A stretch of 34,725 nucleotides of DNA, taken from positions 1 through 34,725 of the forward strand of contig JAFGRD010000155.1 of assembly GCA_016935315.1 (NCBI GenBank), written 5' to 3'. Positions 25,575-33,411 of the stretch are shown one piece after another. Within the stretch, counting starts at the first letter, position 1. Every line of letters begins with the position of its first letter. The position numbers and the translations under genes were made by a program. Origin of the DNA: Pirellulales bacterium (GTDB lineage: Bacteria; Planctomycetota; Planctomycetia; Pirellulales; Thermoguttaceae). The notes under the pieces were generated by a model. The model ran no database searches, had not been told where the DNA came from, and saw only the letters and a list, made by a program, of their open reading frames with translations.

Positions 25575-26534
25575 TTGGCCCCTCAACTGAACGCCATTCA
25601 CAACCGGGACTGCTTTGCCGGGTTGAGGAAGCTGGACGAGGGCTCCGTCCATCTCGCCTTTGCCGACCCGCCGTTCAACATCGGCTATGACTACGATGTC
25701 TATCGGGATTCTCTGGAAAGCCAGAAGTACCTTCAGTGGAGCCGGCAATGGACCGCCGAGGTCGTCCGCGCGCTGAAGCCGGACGGCACCTTCTGGCTGG
25801 CCATCGGCGACGAATACGCCGCCGAGCTGAAGGTCATGCTCCAGCAGGAGCATGAACTGACGTGCCGTAGCTGGGTGATCTGGTATTACACGTTCGGAGT
25901 CAACTGCAAGTACAAGTTCAGCCGCTCCCACGCCCATCTGTTCCACATGGTCAAGGATCCGGACAAGTTCACCTTCAACATCGACGCCATTCGCGTTCCC
26001 TCGGCGCGCCAGTTGGTCTACGGCGACCGCCGCGCCAACCCGACCGGACGGCTCCCGGACGACACCTGGATTCTGCGGCCGCAAGATCTGCCCGAGGGTT
26101 TCCAGCCCGACGGAGACACCTGGTATTTTCCGCGGGTGTGCGGCACCTTCAAGGAGCGCACCGGCTGGCACGGGTGCCAGATGCCCGAACAGTTGCTGGG
26201 GCGAATCATCCGCGCGTGCAGCAACGAAGGCGATTTGGTGCTCGATCCGTTCGCCGGCAGCGGCACGACGCTGGCGGTGGCCAAGAAGCTCAAGCGACGT
26301 TTTCTGGGCTTCGAGCTGTCGGCGGAGTATGCGCAACAGGCGCGTAAGCGGCTGGCCCGCATCAGCCCAGGCGACCCGCTCGACGGCGCACCCGAGCCGT
26401 TGGTCAGCGCGCCCGACACGGCCAACGGGCGCCGGTTGAAGGACCTCAAGCCGGCAGCCGGTCGGAAGCGGCGAAACCGCGATGCCGACCCGCAACAGCA
26501 ATGCCTGCCCAACCTGTTTCCTGACGGGCCCTAA
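25575..26534 (+). CDS. Beta-class DNA methyltransferase (N6-adenine or N4-cytosine), orphan
   Basis: 319 residues from a TTG at 25575, chosen because GGAGGA (25561-25566) lies 8 nt upstream; the ATG at 25567 is out of frame. Motif IV (ADPPFN, near residue 30) precedes motif I (DPFAGSGTT, near residue 230), the order of beta-class amino-methyltransferases such as CcrM and MboII-type enzymes. The DPPF form leaves adenine-N6 most likely but does not exclude cytosine-N4. No restriction endonuclease or specificity subunit lies nearby, so it appears to be a solitary methylase acting in epigenetic regulation or DNA repair timing, or a phage remnant. It is followed after 36 nt by the isomerase gene, probably co-transcribed. 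Confidence 0.88.
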   Translation: MAPQLNAIHNRDCFAGLRKLDEGSVHLAFADPPFNIGYDYDVYRDSLESQKYLQWSRQWTAEVVRALKPDGTFWLAIGDEYAAELKVMLQQEHELTCRSWVIWYYTFGVNCKYKFSRSHAHLFHMVKDPDKFTFNIDAIRVPSARQLVYGDRRANPTGRLPDDTWILRPQDLPEGFQPDGDTWYFPRVCGTFKERTGWHGCQMPEQLLGRIIRACSNEGDLVLDPFAGSGTTLAVAKKLKRRFLGFELSAEYAQQARKRLARISPGDPLDGAPEPLVSAPDTANGRRLKDLKPAAGRKRRNRDADPQQQCLPNLFPDGP

Positions 26535-26570
26535 CGCCCGGACGACCCGCCTTTGCCCGACCACCTATCC

Positions 26571-27407
26571 ATGAAATTCGCCATCTGCAACGAGACGTTT
26601 CAGGGATGGCCACACGAAAAGGCGTTCGCCTTTGCGGCCGAGTGTGGCTATACGGGAGTCGAGATCGCGCCATTCACGCTGGCCGACACGGCGTCCGAGA
26701 TTTCCACGGCGCAACGAGAAGAGGTGCGGCGCCGGGCCGACGCGGCCGGGTTGGAGGTCGTCGGGCTGCATTGGCTGCTGGCCAAGACCGAGGGGCTTCA
26801 CCTGACCTCGCCCGACGCCGGCGTGCGGCACAAGACCTCCGCCTACTTCGGCCAACTGGCCCGGCTCTGCGCCGATCTCGGCGGCAAGATCCTGGTGCTC
26901 GGCTCGCCGCAGCAGCGCAATCTGCTGCCCGGCGTGACCCACGACGAGGCCATGCGCCACGCGGCCGACGTGCTCGGCCGGTCGGTTCCCCACTTCGAGC
27001 AGGCGGAGGTCACGCTCTGCCTGGAGCCCCTCAGCCCCGAGGAAGGCGATTTTCTCTGCAAGTCGTCCCAGGCGGTCGAAGTGCTGGAGATGATTGGTTC
27101 GCCCTCTGTGCGGCTGCACCTCGACTGCAAAGCGATGTCGTCCGAAGGCGAGCCGCCTGCCGAGATCGTCCACCGCCACGGGGCCCTTCTGGCGCACTTC
27201 CACGCCAACGACCCGAACCGCCAAGGCCCCGGTTTCGGCGGGCTCGACTTCCTCCCGATTCTGCAAGCCCTCGGCCGGATCGACTATCGCGGCTGGGTGT
27301 CGGTCGAGGTGTTCGACTACACGCCGGGTATCGAGCGGCTCGCCCGCGAAAGCATCGACTACTTGCGGCGATGTCTAGCCGAGCTGGCCGGGCCGGGCGC
27401 CTATTGA
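26571..27407 (+). CDS. Sugar phosphate isomerase/epimerase (xylose-isomerase-like TIM barrel)
   Basis: 278 residues from ATG 26571 (an upstream in-frame TTG at 26553 is less likely because MKFAICNETF is the typical first beta strand). The AP endonuclease 2 / xylose-isomerase-like barrel shows the expected metal ligands in order: Glu in LCLEPLSPEEGD, Asp in LHLDCKAM, His in LAHFHANDPN, Glu in SVEVFDYTPG. Family members interconvert keto sugars or epimerise them; no exact substrate can be named. Its last codons are TAT TGA, where ATTGA is the first end of repeat copy D, so the repeat supplies the stop codon. The next gene converges on it, a Gfo/Idh/MocA oxidoreductase often paired with this family. 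Confidence 0.9.
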   Translation: MKFAICNETFQGWPHEKAFAFAAECGYTGVEIAPFTLADTASEISTAQREEVRRRADAAGLEVVGLHWLLAKTEGLHLTSPDAGVRHKTSAYFGQLARLCADLGGKILVLGSPQQRNLLPGVTHDEAMRHAADVLGRSVPHFEQAEVTLCLEPLSPEEGDFLCKSSQAVEVLEMIGSPSVRLHLDCKAMSSEGEPPAEIVHRHGALLAHFHANDPNRQGPGFGGLDFLPILQALGRIDYRGWVSVEVFDYTPGIERLARESIDYLRRCLAELAGPGAY

Positions 27408-27503
27408 TGTTTGCACGGTAAAGGATCCAGGCCGACCAACGGGAGGCCGGACAAGTCGGGCTCCCGTTGGTCGCCCTCGCGCATGGAATGTGCAAGCGTC
27501 AAT
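27403..27503 (-). repeat. Palindromic repeat family, full copy D, filling a convergent gap
   Basis: A 101-bp element in the opposite orientation to B and C. Ends are ATTGATGTTTGCAC on the plus strand and ATTGACGCTTGCAC on the minus strand (12 of 14 match). The inner stem CGACCAACGGGAG (27433-27445) with CTCCCGTTGGTCG (27461-27473) is a perfect 13 bp. On the plus strand the outer mismatches become G-U pairs in RNA. The TGA in each end is the stop codon of the adjoining gene (27405-27407 plus, 27499-27501 minus). Confidence 0.93.
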
Positions 27504-28833
27504 GAAGCTCTGCGATCTCGGGCAGGCCCCAGGGCCGGCGATACTCGGCGCGAGTCAGATACACGTCGGCTTCCTGATCGCCGAGACAGGTGCGGGTCTT
27601 CGGGTCGAATCGCACGGTGCGGCCGGCCCGCCACGCCAGGTTGCCCAGGTGGCAGAGCATGCTCGACGGATGGCCGACCGTCTCCAGATCCGCGGTCGGT
27701 TTCTCTCGGCTTCGCATGCAGTCGATGAAGTTCCGGGCGTGTCCGACGTCGTTGTAGCTGCCCTGGTCCGAAGCCACCTCGTTGCCGCCGAGATCAAACG
27801 CCCGCCAACGGCCGTTGCCCAGCACGATGTATCCGCCGTCGCCATAGACGCCCGCACCCTCCCCCTCGCCCTCCATCGGATAGCGGCTCCACACCCGCAT
27901 CTCGTAGGTGAGCACGCAGCCCGGGAAGTCGTAGGTCACCATCAGCGTGTCGGGCCACTGCTGATCGTCGTCGAAGTAGTATTTGCCGCCGTGCGCCGAA
28001 ACGCTTCGCGGCAGCGCGGGCAGTTGCTTGCCCTCGGCCGCCAGGGCCGTCTGCAGTGCCCAGCGAGCGATGTCCAGGCGATGCACGCCGTCGTTGCCCA
28101 GGTCGCCCGTGCCGTAGTCGAAGAACCACCGCCAGGTGCTGTGGAAGCGGCGGCGGTTGAAGGGCCGTTGCGGCGCCGGCCCCAGCCACATGTCGTAATC
28201 GACTCCCTCCGGTACCGGTCCGTCGGGCACGTGTCCGATCGATCCCTGGCGCGTACTCTCCCAGGCCTTGGCAAAACGCACGCGGCCCAGGCTCCCTTTG
28301 GCGATGTACTGCATCGCGCTCTGCAGGTGCGGGCCGCTGCGGGCTTGCGTGCCCAACTGCACCACGCGGCCGTGCCGGTGGGCCGCCGCCGCCATCGTCA
28401 GGCTCTCGATCACATTGTGTCCGTCGGGCTTCTCCACGTAAACGTCCTTGCCCGCCTGACAGGCAAGGATCGTGGGAATCGCGTGCCAATGGTCGGGCGT
28501 GCCCAACACCAGGGCGTCCACCGAACCGTCATCCAAGGCGCGGCGGAAATCGCCGATCGCTTGCGGACGGCGTCCCGTCTGCCGGGCCACGCCGGCCACG
28601 CGCTCATCCAGCACTCGCCGATCCACGTCGCAAACGTATTTCACGTCGACGTCCGCAAGCGAGGCAAACGTCGTCAACAGACCGCCGCCGCGCCCGCGCA
28701 CCCCGACCACGGCCACCGACACGCGGTCGTTAGCTGCCGCTTTGGCCCGGGCGCGCCGGCCGCCGACGATCGCGCCCGTCCACGCCGCCGCCGCGGCGGC
28801 CATCGACCCTGTCAAGAAACGTCGCCGGTTCAT
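27499..28833 (-). CDS. Tat-exported Gfo/Idh/MocA family oxidoreductase
   Basis: 444 residues from ATG 28833, preceded by GGGAGGA and giving a twin-arginine signal (MNRRRFLTGSMAAAAAAW). The NAD(P)-binding Rossmann fold follows (VSVAVVGVRGRGGG, then VKYVCDVD). The family's EKP block reads DVYVEKPDGHN, and the C-terminal domain has YGTGDLGNDGVHRLDIARWA with the catalytic Asp-x-x-x-His type motif. Such exported planctomycete proteins oxidise or reduce sugars or cyclitols, usually with a tightly bound cofactor. It is divergent from the DUF1080 gene and convergent with the isomerase, suggesting work on 3-keto sugars. Its stop codon lies in repeat copy D. Confidence 0.92.
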   Translation of the reverse strand: MNRRRFLTGSMAAAAAAWTGAIVGGRRARAKAAANDRVSVAVVGVRGRGGGLLTTFASLADVDVKYVCDVDRRVLDERVAGVARQTGRRPQAIGDFRRALDDGSVDALVLGTPDHWHAIPTILACQAGKDVYVEKPDGHNVIESLTMAAAAHRHGRVVQLGTQARSGPHLQSAMQYIAKGSLGRVRFAKAWESTRQGSIGHVPDGPVPEGVDYDMWLGPAPQRPFNRRRFHSTWRWFFDYGTGDLGNDGVHRLDIARWALQTALAAEGKQLPALPRSVSAHGGKYYFDDDQQWPDTLMVTYDFPGCVLTYEMRVWSRYPMEGEGEGAGVYGDGGYIVLGNGRWRAFDLGGNEVASDQGSYNDVGHARNFIDCMRSREKPTADLETVGHPSSMLCHLGNLAWRAGRTVRFDPKTRTCLGDQEADVYLTRAEYRRPWGLPEIAELH

Positions 28834-28927
28834 GGAATCCTCCCTTCGACTCGATGGGGACAACCTCTTCTCTGGCAGAAGCAAGCGTCTCCCATTCTAG
28901 TCGCCCTGACACGTCTGGTGAAGTCCG

Positions 28928-28985
28928 GCCGCCCCGGGCGGCGAAATACTGCGGCCCGTCCCGTGATACTGCGGCCTGTCCCGTG
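28928..28985. promoter_or_regulatory. Palindrome and 20-bp tandem repeat in a divergent promoter region
   Basis: A palindrome GCCGCCC-C-GGGCGGC (28928-28942) is followed by two direct copies of ATACTGCGGCCCGTCCCGTG (28946-28965 and 28966-28985, one mismatch). A further imperfect inverted repeat, CCGTGCGGCGG with CCGCCACGG, follows at 28981-29002. They sit in the 299-bp gap between the divergent oxidoreductase and DUF1080 genes, where an operator controlling both would be expected. Confidence 0.5.
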
Positions 28986-29132
28986 CGGCGGTGCCGCCAC
29001 GGCGCCCATTCCGGGCGCTTTCCGGGGGGTTGCCACCCCGGCGATCCCGACGTATCCTATCTTGTTCTATGCTGTACATCCCGCCTGAGTTCCACAAACC
29101 CTGACTCACTCATACCTTGGAGGAAGATGTCG

Positions 29133-29786
29133 ATGAAACGCATTGCCTTGATCATGGTCGTGATGTTGCTGGCGGCGAGCTGCTGCCTGGCCGCTGAGAA
29201 CGCGAAGGACAAAGACAAGGACGGCTGGGTCAGCCTGTTCGACGGCAAGAGCCTCAAGGGCTGGAAGGTTGGCGAGAATGCCGACTCGTTCAGCGTCCAG
29301 GACGGCGCGATCGTGGCCAACGGCCCCTGTGCCCACCTGTTCTACAATGGCCCGGTCGAGGACCACAACTTCAAGAACTTCGAGTTCAAGGCCGACGTGA
29401 TGACCACGCCGGGCTCGAATTCGGGACTGTATTTCCACACGAAATACCAGGAGTCGAGTTGGCCCCTGCAGGGCTTCGAGGCCCAGGTGAACACCAGCCA
29501 CGCCGACCCGAAGCGGACGGCCAGCCTCTACGAAGTCGTCGACGTGCTGAAGGTTCCCGTCAAGGACAACGAGTGGTTCACCCAGGAGATCATCGTCCGC
29601 GGCAAGCGGATCGTGGTGAAGGTCAACGGCCAGAAGCTGGTCGACTACACCGAGCCCGACGACATCAAGCCCGTCCGAAGAGGATTCGATCGGCGGCTGA
29701 CCAGCGGCACCTTCGCCATCCAGGCCCACGACCCGAAGAGCAAGGTCTTCTTCAAGAACATCATGGTCAAGCCACTGGACGACTAG
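29133..29786 (+). CDS. Secreted DUF1080 protein (3-keto-disaccharide hydrolase-type domain)
   Basis: 217 residues. Two ATGs compete (29127 and 29133); 29133 is preferred because GGAGGA (29119-29124) is then 8 nt away. A Sec signal peptide ends near LAA-EN; a Cys pair precedes it but is not a good lipobox. The DUF1080 beta-sandwich shows its usual marks: WVSLFDGKSLKGWK at the start, FEFKADVMTTPGSNSGLYFH in the middle, GFEAQVNTSHADPKRTASLY, and KVFFKNIMVKPL at the end. The domain is named for cleavage of 3-keto-glycosides, but many copies are uncharacterised. It is divergent from a Gfo/Idh/MocA gene and ends at a strong terminator. Confidence 0.92.
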   Translation: MKRIALIMVVMLLAASCCLAAENAKDKDKDGWVSLFDGKSLKGWKVGENADSFSVQDGAIVANGPCAHLFYNGPVEDHNFKNFEFKADVMTTPGSNSGLYFHTKYQESSWPLQGFEAQVNTSHADPKRTASLYEVVDVLKVPVKDNEWFTQEIIVRGKRIVVKVNGQKLVDYTEPDDIKPVRRGFDRRLTSGTFAIQAHDPKSKVFFKNIMVKPLDD

Positions 29787-29817
29787 TGACGCTCCATGCG
29801 GCCAGGCAGCGCAGACC

Positions 29818-29846
29818 GAGCCCGCCGACCGACGGTCGGTGGGCTC
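29818..29846 (+). terminator. Intrinsic terminator after the DUF1080 gene
   Basis: A 13-bp stem, GAGCCCGCCGACC (29818-29830) with GGTCGGTGGGCTC (29834-29846), has one G-T pair and the 3-nt loop GAC. It is followed by GCGGTTGTTT. It begins 31 nt after the stop codon. Confidence 0.75.
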
Positions 29847-29866
29847 GCGGTTGTTTCGGACGCCCC

Positions 29867-29896
29867 TTGGCCGAGGTGCTCTGGAAGGTGTAGAAT
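29867..29896 (+). promoter_or_regulatory. Candidate lysA promoter
   Basis: TTGGCC (29867-29872) and TAGAAT (29891-29896) are spaced 18 bp, about 55 bp before the lysA ATG and just after a terminator. Confidence 0.45.
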
Positions 29897-29951
29897 ACAC
29901 GCTTCGAACCGTTTCCCGTGGCCTCGTGTTTTTCCGTTTTCAGCAGGTTCC

Positions 29952-31229
29952 ATGACGACTCCCACAGCCCCTACGGATTCCCCCTCGCGCACCGAGATCG
30001 CCGGTCTTGAGGTGGCCGATCTGGCCCGCCGGTTCGGTACGCCGACGTTCGTCTACGACGCGGCCACGATCCTCCAACGGCTTGCCGATCTGTCGGCGTT
30101 CGACCACGTCCGCTACGCCCAGAAGGCCGCTTCGAACCTGGCCCTGCTCGATCTGGTCCGCCGGCACGGGGCGCTGGTCGATGCGGTCAGTGCGGCCGAA
30201 ATCCGCCGGGCGCTCGCCGCCGGCTACACGGCCGAAGGCACGCCGCCGCCGGTCGTCTACACGGCCGACATCTTCGACGCCGAGGCGCTGGACCTGTGCG
30301 TCGAGAAGAACGTGCACGTCAACTGCGGCTCGTCCGACATGATCGATCAACTCGGCCGCCGTGCGCCCGGCCGCCGGATCACGCTGCGAATCAACCCCGG
30401 CTTCGGCCACGGCCACAGCCAGAAGACCAACACCGGCGGCAAGCAGGCCAAGCACGGCATCTGGCACGACCAGATCGCCGACTGCCTTGCCCGGGCCGCG
30501 CGTTTCCAACTGGAAGTCAGCGGCCTGCACGTGCACATCGGCTCGGGGACGGATCTGGACCACCTTTCACGGGTCTGCGGGGCGCTGGAGAACGCGGCCG
30601 TCGAGGTGGGGCCGTCGGTCACGTCAGTCAGCGTCGGCGGTGGGCTGCCAACCGTCTATCGCCAGGGTGAGCAGTACGTCGACCTGGCCGCCTACTACGA
30701 GCTTTGCGACGCGATGCGTAAGCGGCTTCAAGCCGGCTTCGGTCATCCGGTAAGCCTGGAGATCGAGCCGGGACGCTACCTGGTGGCCGAGAGCGGGTAC
30801 CTGATCGCCGAGATTCGGGCGATCAAGCAGCAGGACGACAACACGTTCTACCTGCTCGACGCGGGGTTCAACAACCTGGCCCGGCCGATCCTCTATGGGG
30901 CCTATCACCCCATGTCGGTCGTGCCCTCCGACGGCGATCTCTCGCGGCCGGAGCAGGAGGTGATCGTGGGTGGTCCGCTCTGCGAGTCGGGCGACATCTT
31001 CACGCAGGAGGAGGGCGGCTTCGTCGTGAGCCGGCGGCTGCCGGTCGCCCGGGTGGGCGAGCTGCTGGTGATCGAGTGCGCCGGGGCCTACAGTTTCGTG
31101 ATGGGCTCCAACTACAACTCGAAACCGCTGGGCGCCGAGGTGCTGATCCTCCAGGGCCGCGCCCACCTGATCCGCCGCCGGCAAACCTTCGAGGACCTGG
31201 TCCGCGGAGAGTCGATTCCCGAGTTGTAG
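29952..31229 (+). CDS. lysA: Diaminopimelate decarboxylase
   Basis: 425 residues. The protein follows the E. coli-type LysA closely: RYAQKAASN with the PLP-binding Lys58, VDAVSAAEI, the block NPGFGHGHSQKTNTGG, HVHIGSGTDLDHL, LEIEPGRYLVAESG, the catalytic Cys344 in GGPLCESGDIFTQEEGG, and SNYNSKPL near the end. It converts meso-diaminopimelate to lysine in the cytoplasm, the last step of lysine biosynthesis. The ATG at 29952 is the first in the frame giving a normal-length protein; a longer open frame starts inside the terminator upstream and is rejected. It has its own promoter-like sequence and is followed after 46 nt by a methyltransferase gene. Confidence 0.97.
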   Translation: MTTPTAPTDSPSRTEIAGLEVADLARRFGTPTFVYDAATILQRLADLSAFDHVRYAQKAASNLALLDLVRRHGALVDAVSAAEIRRALAAGYTAEGTPPPVVYTADIFDAEALDLCVEKNVHVNCGSSDMIDQLGRRAPGRRITLRINPGFGHGHSQKTNTGGKQAKHGIWHDQIADCLARAARFQLEVSGLHVHIGSGTDLDHLSRVCGALENAAVEVGPSVTSVSVGGGLPTVYRQGEQYVDLAAYYELCDAMRKRLQAGFGHPVSLEIEPGRYLVAESGYLIAEIRAIKQQDDNTFYLLDAGFNNLARPILYGAYHPMSVVPSDGDLSRPEQEVIVGGPLCESGDIFTQEEGGFVVSRRLPVARVGELLVIECAGAYSFVMGSNYNSKPLGAEVLILQGRAHLIRRRQTFEDLVRGESIPEL

Positions 31230-31275
31230 GCGCTCGGGCGAGTTGGCCGCGCAACCATCACTCAGGCCCAACACA

Positions 31276-31935
31276 ATGCTCCCACGTGTGCTCGAAACCG
31301 AAGCGATGGACACGCCCGACGAGGCCCTCGACTACGATTCGATGGACCATGCCGAGGTGAACCGGGCGTTCGTGACCGATCTGCTGGCCGCCGGGCCGCA
31401 GAACGGAGAAATCCTCGATCTGGGAACCGGCACCGCCCAGATCCCCATCGAGCTCTGCCGGCGGCTGCCGGCGGCCCGCGTGCTGGCCGTCGATGCGGCC
31501 GAACACATGGTCCAGATCGGCCGCCACAACGTGCACCAGGCCGGCCTCGACAACCGCGTCCGGCTGGAGCAAGTCGACGGAAAGCGGCTGCCCTACGGTG
31601 ACGGGCGGTTCACGACCGTGATGTCCAACAGCATCGTCCACCACATCCCCGAGCCGCGGCACGTGCTCGGGGAGGCATGGCGGGTGACCGCCCCCGGCGG
31701 CCTGCTGTTCTTCCGCGACCTGTTCCGCCCGGAAGACGACGCGACCGTCGTCCGATTGGTCGACACCTATGCAGCCGGGGCCAACCGCCACCAGCGCCAG
31801 ATGTTCGAGGACTCGCTGCGGGCCGGCCTGACGGTCGACGAGATGCGGCAACTGATCGCCGAGCTGGCCAAAGACCCGGGCACCGTCCGCGCGACGACCG
31901 ACCGACACTGGACGTGGGTTGCCAGAAAAAGCTAG
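31276..31935 (+). CDS. Class I SAM-dependent methyltransferase
   Basis: 219 residues from ATG 31276. Rossmann-fold methyltransferase motifs are clear: motif I EILDLGTGTAQIPIEL, the acidic residue after beta 2 (AVDAAEHM), RLEQVDGKRLPYGDGRF, and motif IV-like MSNSIVHHIPEPRHVLGEAW followed by APGGLLFFRD. It is a Methyltransf_11/25-type small-molecule or general methyltransferase; the substrate cannot be told. It probably shares the lysA transcript (46-nt gap, same strand). It ends just before a perfect 10-bp inverted repeat. Confidence 0.88.
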   Translation: MLPRVLETEAMDTPDEALDYDSMDHAEVNRAFVTDLLAAGPQNGEILDLGTGTAQIPIELCRRLPAARVLAVDAAEHMVQIGRHNVHQAGLDNRVRLEQVDGKRLPYGDGRFTTVMSNSIVHHIPEPRHVLGEAWRVTAPGGLLFFRDLFRPEDDATVVRLVDTYAAGANRHQRQMFEDSLRAGLTVDEMRQLIAELAKDPGTVRATTDRHWTWVARKS

Positions 31936-31961
31936 CGTGTATTTGCCGGGGATTGAAGGCT

Positions 31962-32007
31962 GGTAGCTGAATTCGCGAGAATTCGGATCGTAGTGACTTC
32001 AGCTACC
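31962..32007. promoter_or_regulatory. Perfect 10-bp inverted repeat upstream of the M48 gene
   Basis: GGTAGCTGAA (31962-31971) and TTCAGCTACC (31998-32007) flank 26 bp that contain GAATTC-GCGA-GAATTC. It lies in the 110-bp gap between the methyltransferase stop and the M48 start. No T-run follows, so it may be an operator or an mRNA leader hairpin rather than a terminator. Confidence 0.5.
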
Positions 32008-32045
32008 ATGGGGCTGAACCGATACGGTTCTTTGAGGAAACCAAC

Positions 32046-33230
32046 TTGCCTGACGAAACCAACACACCGACACGCGAATCGACGCCGGTCGAGATGACCC
32101 CTGCGGAGTTGGCCGAGGCGAAACGCTACGGTCGGTACGATCTGGCCTGCACGCTGGCCGACAAGGGGCTCGACGTGGCCTATCTGGCGGTGGCGGCGTT
32201 TCTGCTGGCCCGACCGGTCGACGCCTGGCTGGCGGAGTGGCCCGCGCTGCGCGACTGCTGGTCGGCGCGGCTGGCGGCGATCTTTCTGGTGATCACGGTC
32301 GGGCACGCGTGCGTTTCGCTTCCGCTGTCGTTCTACTCGGGCTACGTGTTGGAGCACCGCTTCGGGCTGAGCAAGCTGACGGTGGTCGGCTGGCTGTGGC
32401 GCTACGCCAAACGCAACCTGTTGGCCCTGGCGTTCGGAGTGGTGATCTTCGTCGGGCTCTACGGGTTGATCTGGACCACCGGGCCCGTCTGGTGGCTGGC
32501 CGCCGCCGCGGCGTTCTTCGGCGTCAGCGTCTTGCTGGGCCAGCTTGCCCCGGTCTTGATCCTCCCGCTGTTCTACAAAATCGAGAAACTCGACGCCCCC
32601 GAGCTGGCCGAGCGGATTTCCCGGCTGGCCGAAGGCACCGGGCTGTCGATCGAGGGCGTCTATCGCATGGGCCTCAGCGACGAGACGGTCAAGGCTAACG
32701 CCATGCTGGCCGGGCTGGGACGCACGCGGCGCGTGCTGATGGGAGATACGCTGCTGGGGCAATTCCTGCCCGACGAAATCGAGGTCATCTTCGCCCACGA
32801 AATCGGCCACCACGTCTTTCACCATATCCACAAGATGATCGCCGCAGGTATCGTCTACAGCGGGGTCGGGTTCTGGATCTGCGACCGGCTGCTGAGGCTC
32901 TCGGCCGCCTCGCTGGCCGGCTGGGACGGAGATTACGCCGTTCTGCCGGTCGTAACGCTTCCGCTGATCATGCTGATTCTGGCCGTATTCGCGATGGTGC
33001 TCGAGCCGTTGCAGAACGTCGTCAGCCGCCGCTACGAGCGGCAATGCGACCGGTACGCCTTGGATCGAACCGGGTTGAAGGGTGCTTATGTGTCGGCCTT
33101 TCGCAAGCTGGCCCGGCTCAACAAGGACGACCCGCACCCCCACTGGCTCGACGTGCTGCTGTTCCACAGCCATCCGCCGATCGCGCAGCGGCTGGCCATG
33201 GCGGAACAGCCTCCGGGCGACCGGCCGTGA
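32046..33230 (+). CDS. Ste24-like M48 family membrane metalloprotease
   Basis: 394 residues from a TTG at 32046 with GAGGA (32034-32038) 7 nt upstream; no in-frame ATG lies close before the first helix. There are several membrane segments (about residues 47-60, 80-95, 120-165, 260-275, 300-320) around the zinc site HEIGHH (H251, E252, H255), with third ligand Glu331 in YERQCDRYAL. The end SHPPIAQRLA is typical of M48A proteases. Family members are CAAX prenyl protease 1 / HtpX relatives that cleave membrane or misfolded proteins; in bacteria the role is usually quality control. The preceding inverted repeat may regulate it. Confidence 0.92.
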   Translation: MPDETNTPTRESTPVEMTPAELAEAKRYGRYDLACTLADKGLDVAYLAVAAFLLARPVDAWLAEWPALRDCWSARLAAIFLVITVGHACVSLPLSFYSGYVLEHRFGLSKLTVVGWLWRYAKRNLLALAFGVVIFVGLYGLIWTTGPVWWLAAAAAFFGVSVLLGQLAPVLILPLFYKIEKLDAPELAERISRLAEGTGLSIEGVYRMGLSDETVKANAMLAGLGRTRRVLMGDTLLGQFLPDEIEVIFAHEIGHHVFHHIHKMIAAGIVYSGVGFWICDRLLRLSAASLAGWDGDYAVLPVVTLPLIMLILAVFAMVLEPLQNVVSRRYERQCDRYALDRTGLKGAYVSAFRKLARLNKDDPHPHWLDVLLFHSHPPIAQRLAMAEQPPGDRP

Positions 33231-33328
33231 TCGTCTCTTTCTCCCATGGCCCCCCCGGCTGTTTGACGACCGCGACCGCGTGACCTATACATGCTATATG
33301 GGGAAACCGTCCGTCCGGGACGGCCACA

Positions 33329-33411
33329 CAGACCGAAAAGGCAAACCGATCGCGAGGTCGGGACGCAAAGCTGCGGGGCTCCGTCGGGAGCCGGCCGGGC
33401 TACCGAATCTG
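33329..33411 (+). ncRNA. Cyclic-di-GMP-I (GEMM) riboswitch aptamer
   Basis: The consensus elements appear in order and spacing. GGCAAACC (33340-33347) is followed by a 6-bp stem CCGATC/GGTCGG (33346-33361) capped by the GNRA loop GCGA. Then comes GACGCAAAGC (33362-33371), a second hairpin GGCTCC/GGAGCC (33377-33392), and GGGCTACCG (33397-33405), the receptor side. CAGA (33329-33332) with TCTG (33408-33411) can close the base. This is the class I c-di-GMP aptamer. It lies 100 nt before the start at 33511, with a GC-rich hairpin-prone stretch (about 33440-33466) and TTGTTTC between them that could form the expression platform. Confidence 0.92.

Noticed and set aside
27490-29088. A 532-residue open frame on the plus strand opposite the Gfo/Idh/MocA gene
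   Set aside because: It is the GC-driven shadow of the oxidoreductase gene; composition is shadow-like (His, Arg, Ala, Val) and no family is recognisable.
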